Shown one piece after another: positions 1 to 8,917 of a stretch of DNA of 64,000 bases. The notes below the pieces were generated by a model, which saw nothing but the letters and a program-made list of their open reading frames with translations, ran no database searches and had not been told where the DNA came from. The translations under genes were made by a program, and so were the position numbers. The stretch's first letter is position 1. Every line of letters begins with the position of its first letter. This stretch comes from Pasteurella skyensis (GTDB lineage: Bacteria; Pseudomonadota; Gammaproteobacteria; Enterobacterales; Pasteurellaceae): NCBI RefSeq assembly GCF_013377295.1, contig NZ_CP016180.1, forward strand, positions 1,302,001 to 1,366,000, given 5' to 3'.

Positions 1-960
1 TTCAAATAATCGAGTAATACTATTATTATCTCGTAATTGTTCTGCCTTTTCTACCACAGTGCGAGTTAAGTGTGGTGAAAATTCAGTAATAAAATCATAT
101 AAATAGTGACGTAAAAACATTCCTCTTTTAAATGCTATATGCGTCATACTAGCTTGAAATAAATGTTGTACATTAATTGCCACTAAATCTTTATCAAGCT
201 CAGTATATGCCATTGATGCCATAATTCCCACTCCCATTCCTAAACGAACATAGGTTTTAATCACATCAGCATCCGTTGCACTAAATACAATTTTAGGTAA
301 AACTCCCGCTTGATTAAAGGCATTATCAAGATCAGAATTTTCTGAAAAACCAAAGGTATAAGTAATTAAATCATACTTACTGAGCTCTTTGACTGTCAAA
401 GCACTCGGTTGGTTCACAAATTTTGCAAGAGGATGATCTTTTTTTACTATTACAGAGCGATTCCAAAGGTAACAAGGCAATAAAATAACCCCATCAAATA
501 GATTCTGAGATTCAGTTACAATCACTAAATCAACTTCATTCTCAAGCAGTGCACTATAAATTTGGATAGGAGAACCTTGATGAAGGTGAATACTAATATT
601 AGGGTATTTCTGTTTAAAAGCGGTAATCACATTAGGTAATACATAACGAGCTTGAGTATTAGACGCCGCAATTCTAATCACACCTTTATTCGGTTGCGTT
701 TTCTCTTCTGCAATTAATTTAATGCCTTCAGATTTAACCAATACTTCCCGTGCAATTTTTACTATTTTTTCCCCTTCAACCGTCAAGCCTTTCAAATGCT
801 TACCATTGCGTTCAAAAATATTAATACCCAATTCCTGCTCTAACAAACGTACTTGTTTACTAATACCTGGTTGTGAAGTATAAAGTGCTTTGGCTGTATC
901 GGAAATATTCAAGTTCTGATTTACAATTTCAACAATATAGCGAAGCTGTATGAGTTTCAT
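1..960 (-). CDS. cysB: LysR-family regulator CysB, 3' end outside window
   Basis: The reading frame is open from an ATG at 958-960 to the window edge (320 codons, no stop), so the C-terminus is cut. Family members have about 324 residues, so only a few are missing. The N-terminus has the LysR winged helix-turn-helix with the CysB-like string YTSQPGISKQVRLLEQELG, followed by the periplasmic-binding-protein-like effector domain. CysB is the cytoplasmic activator of sulfate assimilation and cysteine synthesis, sensing N-acetylserine in enterobacteria; I infer the same role here. It is the last gene of a tight minus-strand series behind yjjG (9 bp gap), so it probably shares the yicC-ygfZ-yjjG transcript. 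A close paralogue (Cbl) is possible, but overall similarity favours CysB. Confidence 0.88.
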   Translation of the reverse strand, partial: MKLIQLRYIVEIVNQNLNISDTAKALYTSQPGISKQVRLLEQELGINIFERNGKHLKGLTVEGEKIVKIAREVLVKSEGIKLIAEEKTQPNKGVIRIAASNTQARYVLPNVITAFKQKYPNISIHLHQGSPIQIYSALLENEVDLVIVTESQNLFDGVILLPCYLWNRSVIVKKDHPLAKFVNQPSALTVKELSKYDLITYTFGFSENSDLDNAFNQAGVLPKIVFSATDADVIKTYVRLGMGVGIMASMAYTELDKDLVAINVQHLFQASMTHIAFKRGMFLRHYLYDFITEFSPHLTRTVVEKAEQLRDNNSITRLFE

Positions 961-969
961 TTTAAGCTC

Positions 970-1641
970 TTATTTCACAATATCAATGAGGTGTAGCATA
1001 TCATTGATTTCATAGGTGGGTTTAATTTGCGTATCATTGATATGATTATGAGGATTAAACCAACAAGTATCAAATCCTGCGTTATATCCTCCTAAAATAT
1101 CTGAAGCAAGCGTATCTCCCACCATCAACACATCTGAATGATCGATTTTACCTATTTTAGATAAGGTATAATCAAAAATTTTCACATCTGGTTTAGGCGT
1201 ACCCACTTCCTCTGAAACCACTAATAAATCAAAAAAATGCTTAGTATTGGTATTGGTTAAACGAGTCTCCTGCAACTGTGTAAAACCATTTGTGACAATA
1301 CCCATTTTTACTTTTCCATAAAAATGATTAAGCATTGACTCCACATTTGGTAAAGGCACACTTACTTTTGCCATTTCATTCATCAGTTCTTTATTTAACT
1401 GTAACGCAGGTTGCCCAGTCTGTTTTGATAAAGCTTCAAAACGACGAGTTTGAATATCTTGAGCTTGAATTTCTTTATTTTGATAAGCAATCCATAGTGG
1501 TTTATTGATAGCTTGAAACGCCTCATAATCTTGTTTTGTAAAATCAATATCATAGCGCTTCAGTACCCTGCTTAATCCCAAATAAGAATTAAACGAAAAC
1601 AGTGTTTCATCTGCATCAAATAAAATCCATTTATATTTCAT
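970..1641 (-). CDS. yjjG: HAD pyrimidine 5'-nucleotidase YjjG
   Basis: A 223-residue HAD-superfamily phosphatase. Motif I is FDADETLF with Asp9 and Asp11. Motif II lies in GIVTNGF, the Lys motif in GTPKPD, and motif IV in VMVGDTLASDILGG-type sequence. Length and pattern match YjjG, which dephosphorylates dUMP, dTMP and UMP and helps remove non-canonical pyrimidine nucleotides. It is a soluble cytoplasmic enzyme. It begins 1 bp after ygfZ ends and is followed 9 bp later by cysB, so it is almost certainly co-transcribed. The HAD call is certain; the substrate is inferred from family similarity. Confidence 0.9.
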   Translation of the reverse strand: MKYKWILFDADETLFSFNSYLGLSRVLKRYDIDFTKQDYEAFQAINKPLWIAYQNKEIQAQDIQTRRFEALSKQTGQPALQLNKELMNEMAKVSVPLPNVESMLNHFYGKVKMGIVTNGFTQLQETRLTNTNTKHFFDLLVVSEEVGTPKPDVKIFDYTLSKIGKIDHSDVLMVGDTLASDILGGYNAGFDTCWFNPHNHINDTQIKPTYEINDMLHLIDIVK

Positions 1642-1642
1642 A

Positions 1643-2485
1643 TTAATTCTCTAATAAATAAGGTTGTGGGAATAGGGTTAATTCCACACCATTAACTCTA
1701 AACAGCGTTTCAGAATCAATATCTTTATTTAAAACTGCCTGTATCCAAAGTTGATTTTCTACAATTATTCCTTGTAAGATCGTTCCTGTTGCTCTCCAGT
1801 TTTCACCTAATTGCATTTCAACCGCAGTCCCAATCTCTGGTAATTCTGTTGTGGAAGAAGCCGTTCCAACTAAAGTAAACATAGCCCTTTTATTGGCACC
1901 TCGATACTTTGCCCGTGCCACCATCTCTTGACCAATATAACACCCTTTTTTAAAAGAGATTGCTTGCTCAATACATTGCAAATTTAAGGCTTGAGGAATA
2001 AAAGTCAGTCGATTTTGTTGTAATAAAATAGGAACGCCATTTTGAATATCCAATAATTCCCATTGTTCACTATTCTCTTCTGCCTCAAGTGGTTGCTCAC
2101 TTAAAATCATATGACGAGGTGTCTTTTCTTCAAGAGTACAAGCGGTATGATTTTGTGCAATTTTTGCAAAATTCTCCGTATTTATTACACCATAAATAAA
2201 CATTGTTTTTTCTGTAAACGTCACTTTTGAAAAAATTGCATATTTTTTTAACTGCTCTAAAGCTTCAGGTAACAAACTTTGATGAATAATCACCCAAAAT
2301 GTATGCTCTGACACTCGATACAAACGGAATAATCCACTGATTTTTCCTTTAGGATCACAATGTGCGGTTAACGTTTGTTTGCCAACATCTAATTTTGCTA
2401 TATCACAAGTTAGTTGACCTTGAAGAAATTTCTCTCCATCGATCCCTTCAATTTCAATCACTTTATACTGTTTCAAATAAATCAT
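1643..2485 (-). CDS. ygfZ: Folate-binding Fe-S/tRNA-modification factor YgfZ
   Basis: A 280-residue protein of the YgfZ/GcvT-like family. The hallmark motif KGCYIGQEMVAR is present with Cys182, and the N-terminus has LQGQLTCDI, the typical aminomethyltransferase-like folate site. YgfZ uses tetrahydrofolate to support a subset of Fe-S enzymes, including the MiaB tRNA methylthiotransferase. It is shorter than the E. coli protein (about 326 residues) but keeps the key Cys and the start. It sits 10 bp downstream of yicC and 1 bp upstream of yjjG, giving a compact operon. The function is taken from the family. Confidence 0.9.
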   Translation of the reverse strand: MIYLKQYKVIEIEGIDGEKFLQGQLTCDIAKLDVGKQTLTAHCDPKGKISGLFRLYRVSEHTFWVIIHQSLLPEALEQLKKYAIFSKVTFTEKTMFIYGVINTENFAKIAQNHTACTLEEKTPRHMILSEQPLEAEENSEQWELLDIQNGVPILLQQNRLTFIPQALNLQCIEQAISFKKGCYIGQEMVARAKYRGANKRAMFTLVGTASSTTELPEIGTAVEMQLGENWRATGTILQGIIVENQLWIQAVLNKDIDSETLFRVNGVELTLFPQPYLLEN

Positions 2486-2495
2486 AAGCTTAACT

Positions 2496-3359
2496 CTATT
2501 CTAAATTTTGGATTTGCTCACGCATTTGCTCAATCAATACTTTTAATTCAACTGCTGAATTGGTAATGTCTGCATTAATAGATTTAGAGGCTAACGTATT
2601 CGCTTCTCGGTTTAATTCTTGCATCATAAAATCAAGCTTACGCCCTACTGCGCCACCTTTATTTAACACTGCTGTTGTTTCTTTTACGTGAAGTTGTAAA
2701 CGATCCAACTCCTCAGCCACATCAGATTTTTGTGCCATTAATACCATTTCTTGTTCTAAACGTTGTGGATCGAGTTGCAAATTTAACTCATCAAATTTCT
2801 GCTGTAAACGATCTTTTTGCCACTGTAATACCGTTGGCATTTGCTGTTGTACTTTTTCAGCTTCAACTGAAATCGCTTCTAAACGCTGTTGAATCAACTG
2901 ATGTAAATTCTCACCCTCACGTCCTCGCATTGCAATAAACTCAACTAAAATTTGTTCAAATCCAACTAATAAATCATCAGCAATTTGATCAAAATCTTGA
3001 TTCGTATTATCTACAACACCAGGATAGCGTAGTATATCAACAAGATTAATATCACCTTCATTAACCGTTTCTTTAAGCCATTTTAATGAATTGATCACTT
3101 GGATCGCATAGTCTTGATTCAGTGCCAGTTCATTATTCTGACTATTATTTAATTCAATTTTTAAACTACATTCCACTTTACCACGTGTTAAACTGGCTTT
3201 TAAACGCTCACGCAACGTCATTTCTAAATGGCGAAATGCATCAGGTAAACGGAAATAAGTATCTAAAAAACGCTGATTGACGGAACGAAGTTCCCATACT
3301 GCACTGCCCCATTCTTTTTTAATTTCAAGGTGTGCGAATGCTGTCATACTATAAATCAT
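2496..3359 (-). CDS. yicC: YicC-family endoribonuclease
   Basis: This 287-residue protein has exactly the E. coli YicC length. It begins MIYSMTAFAHLE (E. coli-like MIRSMTA start) and ends in the conserved block LASKSINADITNSAVELKVL and EQMREQIQN. YicC/YloC proteins are hexameric endoribonucleases acting on RNAs such as RyhB in E. coli; that role is family knowledge. The protein is rich in heptad-like Leu/Glu/Gln segments in the middle. It is divergent from rph, the same arrangement as in enterobacteria, and heads the yicC-ygfZ-yjjG-cysB series. Confidence 0.93.
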   Translation of the reverse strand: MIYSMTAFAHLEIKKEWGSAVWELRSVNQRFLDTYFRLPDAFRHLEMTLRERLKASLTRGKVECSLKIELNNSQNNELALNQDYAIQVINSLKWLKETVNEGDINLVDILRYPGVVDNTNQDFDQIADDLLVGFEQILVEFIAMRGREGENLHQLIQQRLEAISVEAEKVQQQMPTVLQWQKDRLQQKFDELNLQLDPQRLEQEMVLMAQKSDVAEELDRLQLHVKETTAVLNKGGAVGRKLDFMMQELNREANTLASKSINADITNSAVELKVLIEQMREQIQNLE

Positions 3360-3377
3360 TGCTAATTTCCTTTATAT

Positions 3378-3431
3378 AAGCGGTTAGATTCTTTTAAAAA
3401 TTTGCAAAATTTCACTTAAATCGTACCGCTT
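3378..3431. repeat. Inverted pair of uptake-signal-like repeats
   Basis: Two copies of the core AAGCGGT face each other (AAGCGGTTAGA at 3378-3388; reverse-complement copy TCGTACCGCTT at 3421-3431), with TTTGCAAA between them. The pair lies in the yicC/rph divergent intergenic space. Facing pairs can form a hairpin and recur at several gene ends in this window. Confidence 0.6.
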
Positions 3432-3512
3432 CGATTATTTATCTAGAATTATCGTACATTGTACTGGTTATTTGCTAAAATGGGTCAACTTTTTTAGTTT
3501 TTAGGAGAATTT

Positions 3513-4229
3513 ATGCGTCCGAATAATCGTGAAGCAAATCAAACCCGTCCAGTCAAAATCACACGTCATTATACCAAATATGCAGAAGGTTCGGTATTAA
3601 TTGAATTTGGTGAAACCAAAGTATTATGTAATGCCTCTATTGATGAAAGCGTTCCTCGTTTTTTACGAGGCAAAGGGCAAGGTTGGGTAACAGCTGAATA
3701 TGCAATGCTTCCTCGAGCCACTCACTCTCGTACTCAGCGAGAAGCCTCAAAAGGTAAACAAGGTGGTCGTACCCTTGAAATTCAACGTCTAATTGGTCGT
3801 TCATTACGTGCTGTTGTGGATTTAAAAGCCTTAGGTGAGCGTACTATTACCGTTGATTGTGATGTTATTCAAGCAGACGGTGGAACTCGCACTGCTGCAA
3901 TTACAGGTGCCGCAGTTGCATTACAAGATGCGTTAAATAAATTAATTGAAGAAAAAAAATTGAAAACCAACCCAATGAAGAGCCTTGTAGCTGCAATTTC
4001 TGTTGGTGTAGTCAATGATAAAGCTGTTTGCGATTTAGAATATATTGAAGATTCTAATGCAGAAACCGATATGAATGTTGTAATGGTTGAAAGTGGAAAA
4101 TTTGTCGAGGTGCAAGGCACCGCAGAAGGTGAACCATTTTCTCATAGCGAATTATTAACACTATTAGATTTAGCTAAAGATGGAATCGAGCAATTATTTG
4201 AAGCTCAAAAGCAAGCGTTAGCGGGTTAA
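3513..4229 (+). CDS. rph: Ribonuclease PH
   Basis: A 238-residue phosphorolytic 3'-5' exoribonuclease that trims tRNA 3' ends, using phosphate and releasing nucleoside diphosphates; it forms a hexameric ring. Visible signatures are [14 protein letters not shown] at the start, [20 protein letters not shown] (phosphate and RNA binding), [19 protein letters not shown] and the C-terminal [10 protein letters not shown]. The length is normal and, unlike the rph frameshift of E. coli K-12, the reading frame is intact. RBS AGGAG sits just upstream of ATG 3513. It is divergent from yicC. Confidence 0.97.
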   Translation: MRPNNREANQTRPVKITRHYTKYAEGSVLIEFGETKVLCNASIDESVPRFLRGKGQGWVTAEYAMLPRATHSRTQREASKGKQGGRTLEIQRLIGRSLRAVVDLKALGERTITVDCDVIQADGGTRTAAITGAAVALQDALNKLIEEKKLKTNPMKSLVAAISVGVVNDKAVCDLEYIEDSNAETDMNVVMVESGKFVEVQGTAEGEPFSHSELLTLLDLAKDGIEQLFEAQKQALAG

Positions 4230-4248
4230 TTCATTTAATTTCTTGTAT

Positions 4249-4275
4249 GTAGGAGCGTATGCAATACGTTCCTAC
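4249..4275. repeat. REP-like palindrome after rph
   Basis: GTAGGAGCGTAT at 4249-4260 pairs with ATACGTTCCTAC at 4264-4275 around a GCA loop: a 12-bp stem with one G-T pair. It has no U-tract behind it, so it looks more like a REP/REPIN-type dispersed palindrome than an intrinsic terminator. It fills part of the 124-bp gap before the next gene. Confidence 0.5.
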
Positions 4276-4353
4276 GAATAAAATAGTGCTAAATAAATCT
4301 TGTAGATCCCATTAGTGGTAATATTTCAACAAAATTCACCAAAGAGAAAAACA

Positions 4354-6600
4354 ATGAAAAAATATCTACTTATACCTAAATTATTATTACTCTGGTTAGT
4401 AATGGCAACCACAGTGCTCGCTGAGCCTATTTCATTGCCTTATGATGATGTGGATTTTTATTGGGATAAGGTTGCTATTGTTCAAAAAGATCATAAATAT
4501 GGTTTAATGGATATGCAAGGGAAGCCTTTAACTGAGGTTAAATATGATGATTTTTATTGGATTTCTGAAGATCTATTAGCTGTTAAAAAAGCAAAATTTT
4601 GGGGATTGCTTGATATAAAAGGAAAGGAATTATCAGCATTTAAGTATGACAAGATACGGATACTCTCGTGTGGCTGTAGCAATGAAAGTGATTTGAATAA
4701 AAATGTATTAAAAGCCGTAATGAATGGAAAATTAGGGCTTATTGATAAAACAGGTAAAAAATTGACAGAATTTATCTACGATAAAATTGAGTATTTTCGT
4801 GGTGATTTTGCCGAAGTGACAAAAAGCGATAAAAAAGGCTTTTTAAATAAGTATTATAAGGAAATAACAGGCTTCAAATATCCTAGAATACGGCGTATCG
4901 AAGACCTTTTTATAATAAGTAATGTTGACCATTATACGAGTAAAAAAGGAGTGTTGGATGCTAATGGAACACTTATTTATCCCGTAGAATATGATGATAT
5001 TAAGATCTTTTATTCAGATTTTGTTGCATTCAGGAAAGGCAAGCTATGGGGCTTTGGTAATAATAAAGGTGAAATTATAGTCAACACACAATTTTCTTAT
5101 TTGACTAGTTTTGAATTTGAAGGAAAACATCTTTTTTCAGTTACAAAACCAAATTTAGGTAATGGTATTATTAATACTCTTGGAGAAGATATTTTTTCTG
5201 TCAAATATGGTGATTATTTTTATTCTCTTTCATCAAACTGTTTTTTTGTCTATAGCAGAAATAATAAAGTATATTTAATGGATGATAAACATAACATTCT
5301 TCGTACATTTGAGAATATAAAATTTAGTAAAGATTGGAAGAACTATATAAAGATAAAACAATATAAAGATGATACATTACTTTCAGGTGTTATAGATTTT
5401 AATGGTAATGATATTATTCCACTGAAATATACAGAGATTGATTCACCGAAAGCAACTGAAAAAGTGAATATTATTACAGTTAAAACACCACAAAATAAAT
5501 ATGGTGCTTATCTCTTCCAACATAATAAAATAGAGCCATTATTAGCACCCATTTATGATAATTTAAAAGCATTATCTGAACATTACCTTCTTTTTGAAAA
5601 AGATAAAGTCAAAGGAATAATGAATAGCCAAGGTAAAGTATTTGTCACAGATTATGATAATGCTAAATCATTCGATAATTATCTTGCTGTATCTAAAAAT
5701 GGTTTATATGGTCTTTTTAATGTAAATGCAGAACAAGTAGTAGATTACAAATACGACCATATTAGTCGTGATCGTTCTGGTTATATTTATATTGAAAAAG
5801 GTAGCAAAAAAGGGGCTTTAGATCCTAATTTCAACATAATTTATCCACCTATTTATGACAGATTATATATACGTAAAAACTATGTTATTTTTGAAAAAGA
5901 TGGCATAACTGGATTAGGTGATCTACACGGAAATATAACCGTTTATGACAAAAAATACTTATATATTTCTGATATTTTTCTTAATTCTGATAAGTATTTT
6001 ATTGTCACTACCCGTGATTATTCAACAGGTTTAATTGATTTATATGGTAATGTTTTAATAAAACCGATGAAAAAGATCGATGATATTCAGTTTGTAAAAG
6101 ATAATAACTCATTTTATGAAATTAGAAATTATCGCGGTAAAGTTGGCTTAATGGATCTGAATGGAAATATTTTATTAAAACCACGCTATTCCAAAATTTC
6201 TACTTTAAGTCCTAAGAGATTGCGTATTTACAAACACAGACGAGTGAACATATATGATATTAATTCCAAAAAATTAATTCCTACAAATTATTCATACGTA
6301 ACAGAAATCAGTAATGATTTGCTTGTAGCTGAAACAATAAATAGAAAAACAAGAGGAACCGACTATCCCAAAGCATTATTAAATAACCAAGGGGTCGTAT
6401 TGGGAAAATTAGTTGATACCTTAAAAAGAGCAAATCCTTTTGATATGGCAAAATATGGCAAGGTATCATCACACTATCCAGAAATGATAAGCAGAGGAAA
6501 TAATGCAATGAGACAACGCTCTTCTCTAATTACAGCATACACTCGTAGTGGTTGGAAAGTGTATGATAAAAAAGGAAATGTTGTGTTTAAGCAAGATTAA
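4354..6600 (+). CDS. Secreted WG-repeat-like protein
   Basis: About 748 residues from ATG 4354. I prefer this start to the upstream GTG at 4315 because it follows AAAGAGAAAA and begins directly with a signal peptide (MKKYLLIPKLLLLWLVMATTVLA). The mature part is built of about a dozen or more degenerate repeats of roughly 45-55 residues of the type KxGLxDxxGKxxxxxKYDxI, for example KYGLMDMQGKPLTEVKYDDF, WGLLDIKGKEL and VGLMDLNGNILLKPRY. This is the WG_beta_rep / KWG family pattern. These repeats probably form a beta-propeller or solenoid; no catalytic motif is visible. It is likely periplasmic or surface-exposed. It stands alone between rph and a strong terminator. The function is unknown. Confidence 0.8.
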   Translation: MKKYLLIPKLLLLWLVMATTVLAEPISLPYDDVDFYWDKVAIVQKDHKYGLMDMQGKPLTEVKYDDFYWISEDLLAVKKAKFWGLLDIKGKELSAFKYDKIRILSCGCSNESDLNKNVLKAVMNGKLGLIDKTGKKLTEFIYDKIEYFRGDFAEVTKSDKKGFLNKYYKEITGFKYPRIRRIEDLFIISNVDHYTSKKGVLDANGTLIYPVEYDDIKIFYSDFVAFRKGKLWGFGNNKGEIIVNTQFSYLTSFEFEGKHLFSVTKPNLGNGIINTLGEDIFSVKYGDYFYSLSSNCFFVYSRNNKVYLMDDKHNILRTFENIKFSKDWKNYIKIKQYKDDTLLSGVIDFNGNDIIPLKYTEIDSPKATEKVNIITVKTPQNKYGAYLFQHNKIEPLLAPIYDNLKALSEHYLLFEKDKVKGIMNSQGKVFVTDYDNAKSFDNYLAVSKNGLYGLFNVNAEQVVDYKYDHISRDRSGYIYIEKGSKKGALDPNFNIIYPPIYDRLYIRKNYVIFEKDGITGLGDLHGNITVYDKKYLYISDIFLNSDKYFIVTTRDYSTGLIDLYGNVLIKPMKKIDDIQFVKDNNSFYEIRNYRGKVGLMDLNGNILLKPRYSKISTLSPKRLRIYKHRRVNIYDINSKKLIPTNYSYVTEISNDLLVAETINRKTRGTDYPKALLNNQGVVLGKLVDTLKRANPFDMAKYGKVSSHYPEMISRGNNAMRQRSSLITAYTRSGWKVYDKKGNVVFKQD

Positions 6601-6649
6601 TGACATTGATGTTTCCTACTTTAACTTTTACACTCTCAAATACAAAACT

Positions 6650-6689
6650 AAAAAAAGAAGGTAATATTTATTATGTACCTTCTTTTTTT
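6650..6689. terminator. Bidirectional intrinsic terminator
   Basis: A perfect 14-bp stem: left arm 6650-6663 (A7 then GAAGGTA), right arm 6676-6689 (TACCTTC then T7). The A-tract and T-tract on opposite sides let it work for both the plus-strand WG-repeat gene and the minus-strand YcxB-like gene that converge here. Confidence 0.88.
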
Positions 6690-6692
6690 ATA

Positions 6693-7214
6693 TTACTTTT
6701 TACTCCACTTCGTTTTATCTATTTTCCCACGCTCTCCAATGTTCTGCTGTAAAATAGTCGAGAATTGTTGTTGCTCCTCTTCTGATAATCCAGTTTTAGG
6801 TACAATATGCATAAGATATGGTGAAAGATGAATTAACCAGTATTGTTTACTTTCAATATACTGATAAATATGATTCCAATGTACCCTTTCTTGAGAAAAC
6901 TCACCAACAAATAAACATCCCTCTTCATTTACCGCTAAATTCATCGGTTGCTTAATAAAGGCATTATTTGCATACTCAAACTTCACCGTCTGTTTTCCAA
7001 TAAACCTCGCATAGCCTACTAATAAAATAATTACTATAAAAAGAAAATAACTTTGATTTGGATAATAATCATTGAAAGATGCACCTAATATTCCTAATAT
7101 AAAGAAAAATGACAAACCACATACTACGCTATGCCAATTTTTCTTACGGTTTCTTATACTTATGCTATTTGCATTTATATAATCTTGTTCTGTAATTTGA
7201 TATTGAATATTCAT
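6693..7214 (-). CDS. YcxB-like inner-membrane protein
   Basis: A 173-residue protein. Residues about 28-46 and 54-72 are two hydrophobic helices separated by a short loop (SFNDYYPNQS). The C-terminal soluble part (about 95-165) has the YcxB-like pattern: NEEGCLFVGEF, VHWNHIYQYIESKQYWLIHL and MHIVPKTGL. Function is unknown for this family. It starts 3 bp after the BPL_N gene ends and is the last gene of the minus-strand series, just before a shared terminator. The family call rests on pattern similarity only. Confidence 0.65.
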   Translation of the reverse strand: MNIQYQITEQDYINANSISIRNRKKNWHSVVCGLSFFFILGILGASFNDYYPNQSYFLFIVIILLVGYARFIGKQTVKFEYANNAFIKQPMNLAVNEEGCLFVGEFSQERVHWNHIYQYIESKQYWLIHLSPYLMHIVPKTGLSEEEQQQFSTILQQNIGERGKIDKTKWSKK

Positions 7215-7217
7215 TCT

Positions 7218-8051
7218 TTATACTCCTTTATTTAGGGCATCTAATAGCTTTGCAATGTCTTTGTAAATAACTTTACCATAATTTTGTTGTTTTAAACAAT
7301 TGAGAATGCTCTGCTCTTTTTTTAGCTCAATGCTATCTGTGATTTTATCAATGATTTCAGTCTGATAGACTTTATCACATAATTCAAAATGGACACCTGA
7401 GAGCAAATATCGCCCTTTCCCATATTTACCACTGATTACAGCAGGTAAAAACTCGTTCTCTTTTAAATTTGGATAATAAAATAAAACGTCCTTTTCACTG
7501 TTATTTTCAGGAATAAAATAGCAGCCTCCGTGATAATAGAATGGCTGAAATAGAGGTTGATTATTTGAGGATAATTGTACTATGGCTTTGGTATTTACAC
7601 TGTCATCATAATAGCCATTATTTGTAAATTCTTTGATTGATCCTACCGCTTGCCCTTGAAACAACCCCAATTCTCTTTCACCAACAATCTTATACTTTTC
7701 GCTACTTTTAACATCATATCCCGTAAAATGAATACTTTTAGCACCATAATAAGCCCCTGCACAAATCCCTATATACAAATTTCCTCTTGCAATAAAATTT
7801 TTAATATTTTGATTACCAATGCCATTTAATTTTTGGCAATAAGGTAAGTCAGCTCCACCGCCAATTATCAGTGCATCAAAATTTTCTAAAATAAGGTGAT
7901 TATTAATAATTTGTTGAGCATTAATAGGATAAAGTTGAATGGAAAAAGAAAGAAAAGGTTGCAGTTTTGAAACAAACGATGAAAGCAAGGATTGATAGCC
8001 AATCAATCCGACACCTTCATCATTATAAATAGCAATTTTTAGCGTGTTCAT
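7218..8051 (-). CDS. BPL_N-domain (type 1 glutamine-amidotransferase-like) protein
   Basis: A 277-residue protein. An N-terminal flavodoxin/GATase-1-like fold is shown by KIAIYNDEGVG, DALIIGGGADLPYC and the nucleophile-elbow motif GICAGAYYGA. HGGCYF and GRYLLSGVHFELC follow. This matches the biotin-protein-ligase N-terminal domain family (BPL_N), which lacks the ligase part. Proteins of this type have no firm function. It lies 12 bp after uppP and 3 bp before the YcxB-like gene, suggesting a cell-envelope context. No signal peptide is seen. Confidence 0.75.
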   Translation of the reverse strand: MNTLKIAIYNDEGVGLIGYQSLLSSFVSKLQPFLSFSIQLYPINAQQIINNHLILENFDALIIGGGADLPYCQKLNGIGNQNIKNFIARGNLYIGICAGAYYGAKSIHFTGYDVKSSEKYKIVGERELGLFQGQAVGSIKEFTNNGYYDDSVNTKAIVQLSSNNQPLFQPFYYHGGCYFIPENNSEKDVLFYYPNLKENEFLPAVISGKYGKGRYLLSGVHFELCDKVYQTEIIDKITDSIELKKEQSILNCLKQQNYGKVIYKDIAKLLDALNKGV

Positions 8052-8063
8052 TAAAACAATAAA

Positions 8064-8906
8064 TTAGCCTTGAATATTATAATTAAACACCCAGCTTGCA
8101 ATTAGCACAGTGACACCAGTAATAATACGTAGCCACGCAAAAATCGTAAAATCTCGACGACTCACCCAAGCCACTAACCAGCGAATACAAAGTAATGCCA
8201 CAATAAAAGAAATCAGTGTGCCTAAACCTAATACCATCATATCTTGAGAAGATTGTAATAGATCTTTATGTTTTAATAGATCTAATAAACCTGCACCAAT
8301 TAACACAGGAATGCCTAAGAAAAAAGAAAATTCAGCTGCCGCTTTACGAGAAACACCAAGCCATAACGCCCCAATAATGGTTGAGCCTGAGCGAGATGTC
8401 CCCGGAATTAAAGCTAAACACTGAAATAATCCAATTTTTAATGCCGTTTTAATATTTACTTCTTCCGCTTCTGTGGCGATAATTTGTTTCGGTAATTTTT
8501 CTACATAAAAAATCAATAAACCGCCAATAATTAGCATTACCGCCACAACAACAGGGTGGAATAAATAAGCTTTAATTTGATCCGCAAAGGTAAAGCCGAC
8601 AATCATCACAGGGATCGTTGCCACAATTAAGCTAAAGCCTAATTGACGTGGATTACTTAATCCCTCGGCTTTACCAGTAATCAAACCAATAAAAGCGTGC
8701 CATAAACGTCCCCAGTAATCATAAATTACGGCTAAAATTGCTCCTAGCTGAATAACTACAATAAAAAGATCCGATTTTTCAGGCGTCCAGAAATTCATAA
8801 GATCTGATGATAAAATCAAATACCCCGTACTTGAAATCGGTAAAAATTCTGTAATTCCCTCAACAATGCCCATTATTAAGGTTTTGATTATTAATAAAAA
8901 ATCCAT
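8064..8906 (-). CDS. uppP: Undecaprenyl-diphosphatase UppP (BacA)
   Basis: A 280-residue polytopic membrane enzyme that hydrolyses undecaprenyl pyrophosphate to the monophosphate, recycling the lipid carrier for peptidoglycan and other envelope polymers. Both family signatures are present: EGITEFLPISSTGY at 16-29 and PGTSRSG at 168-174. Several hydrophobic helices follow the usual arrangement. It starts 11 bp after ybhA ends and lies 12 bp before the BPL_N gene, so it is in the same transcription unit. Confidence 0.95.
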   Translation of the reverse strand: MDFLLIIKTLIMGIVEGITEFLPISSTGYLILSSDLMNFWTPEKSDLFIVVIQLGAILAVIYDYWGRLWHAFIGLITGKAEGLSNPRQLGFSLIVATIPVMIVGFTFADQIKAYLFHPVVVAVMLIIGGLLIFYVEKLPKQIIATEAEEVNIKTALKIGLFQCLALIPGTSRSGSTIIGALWLGVSRKAAAEFSFFLGIPVLIGAGLLDLLKHKDLLQSSQDMMVLGLGTLISFIVALLCIRWLVAWVSRRDFTIFAWLRIITGVTVLIASWVFNYNIQG

Positions 8907-8917
8907 AATCCCTACTT

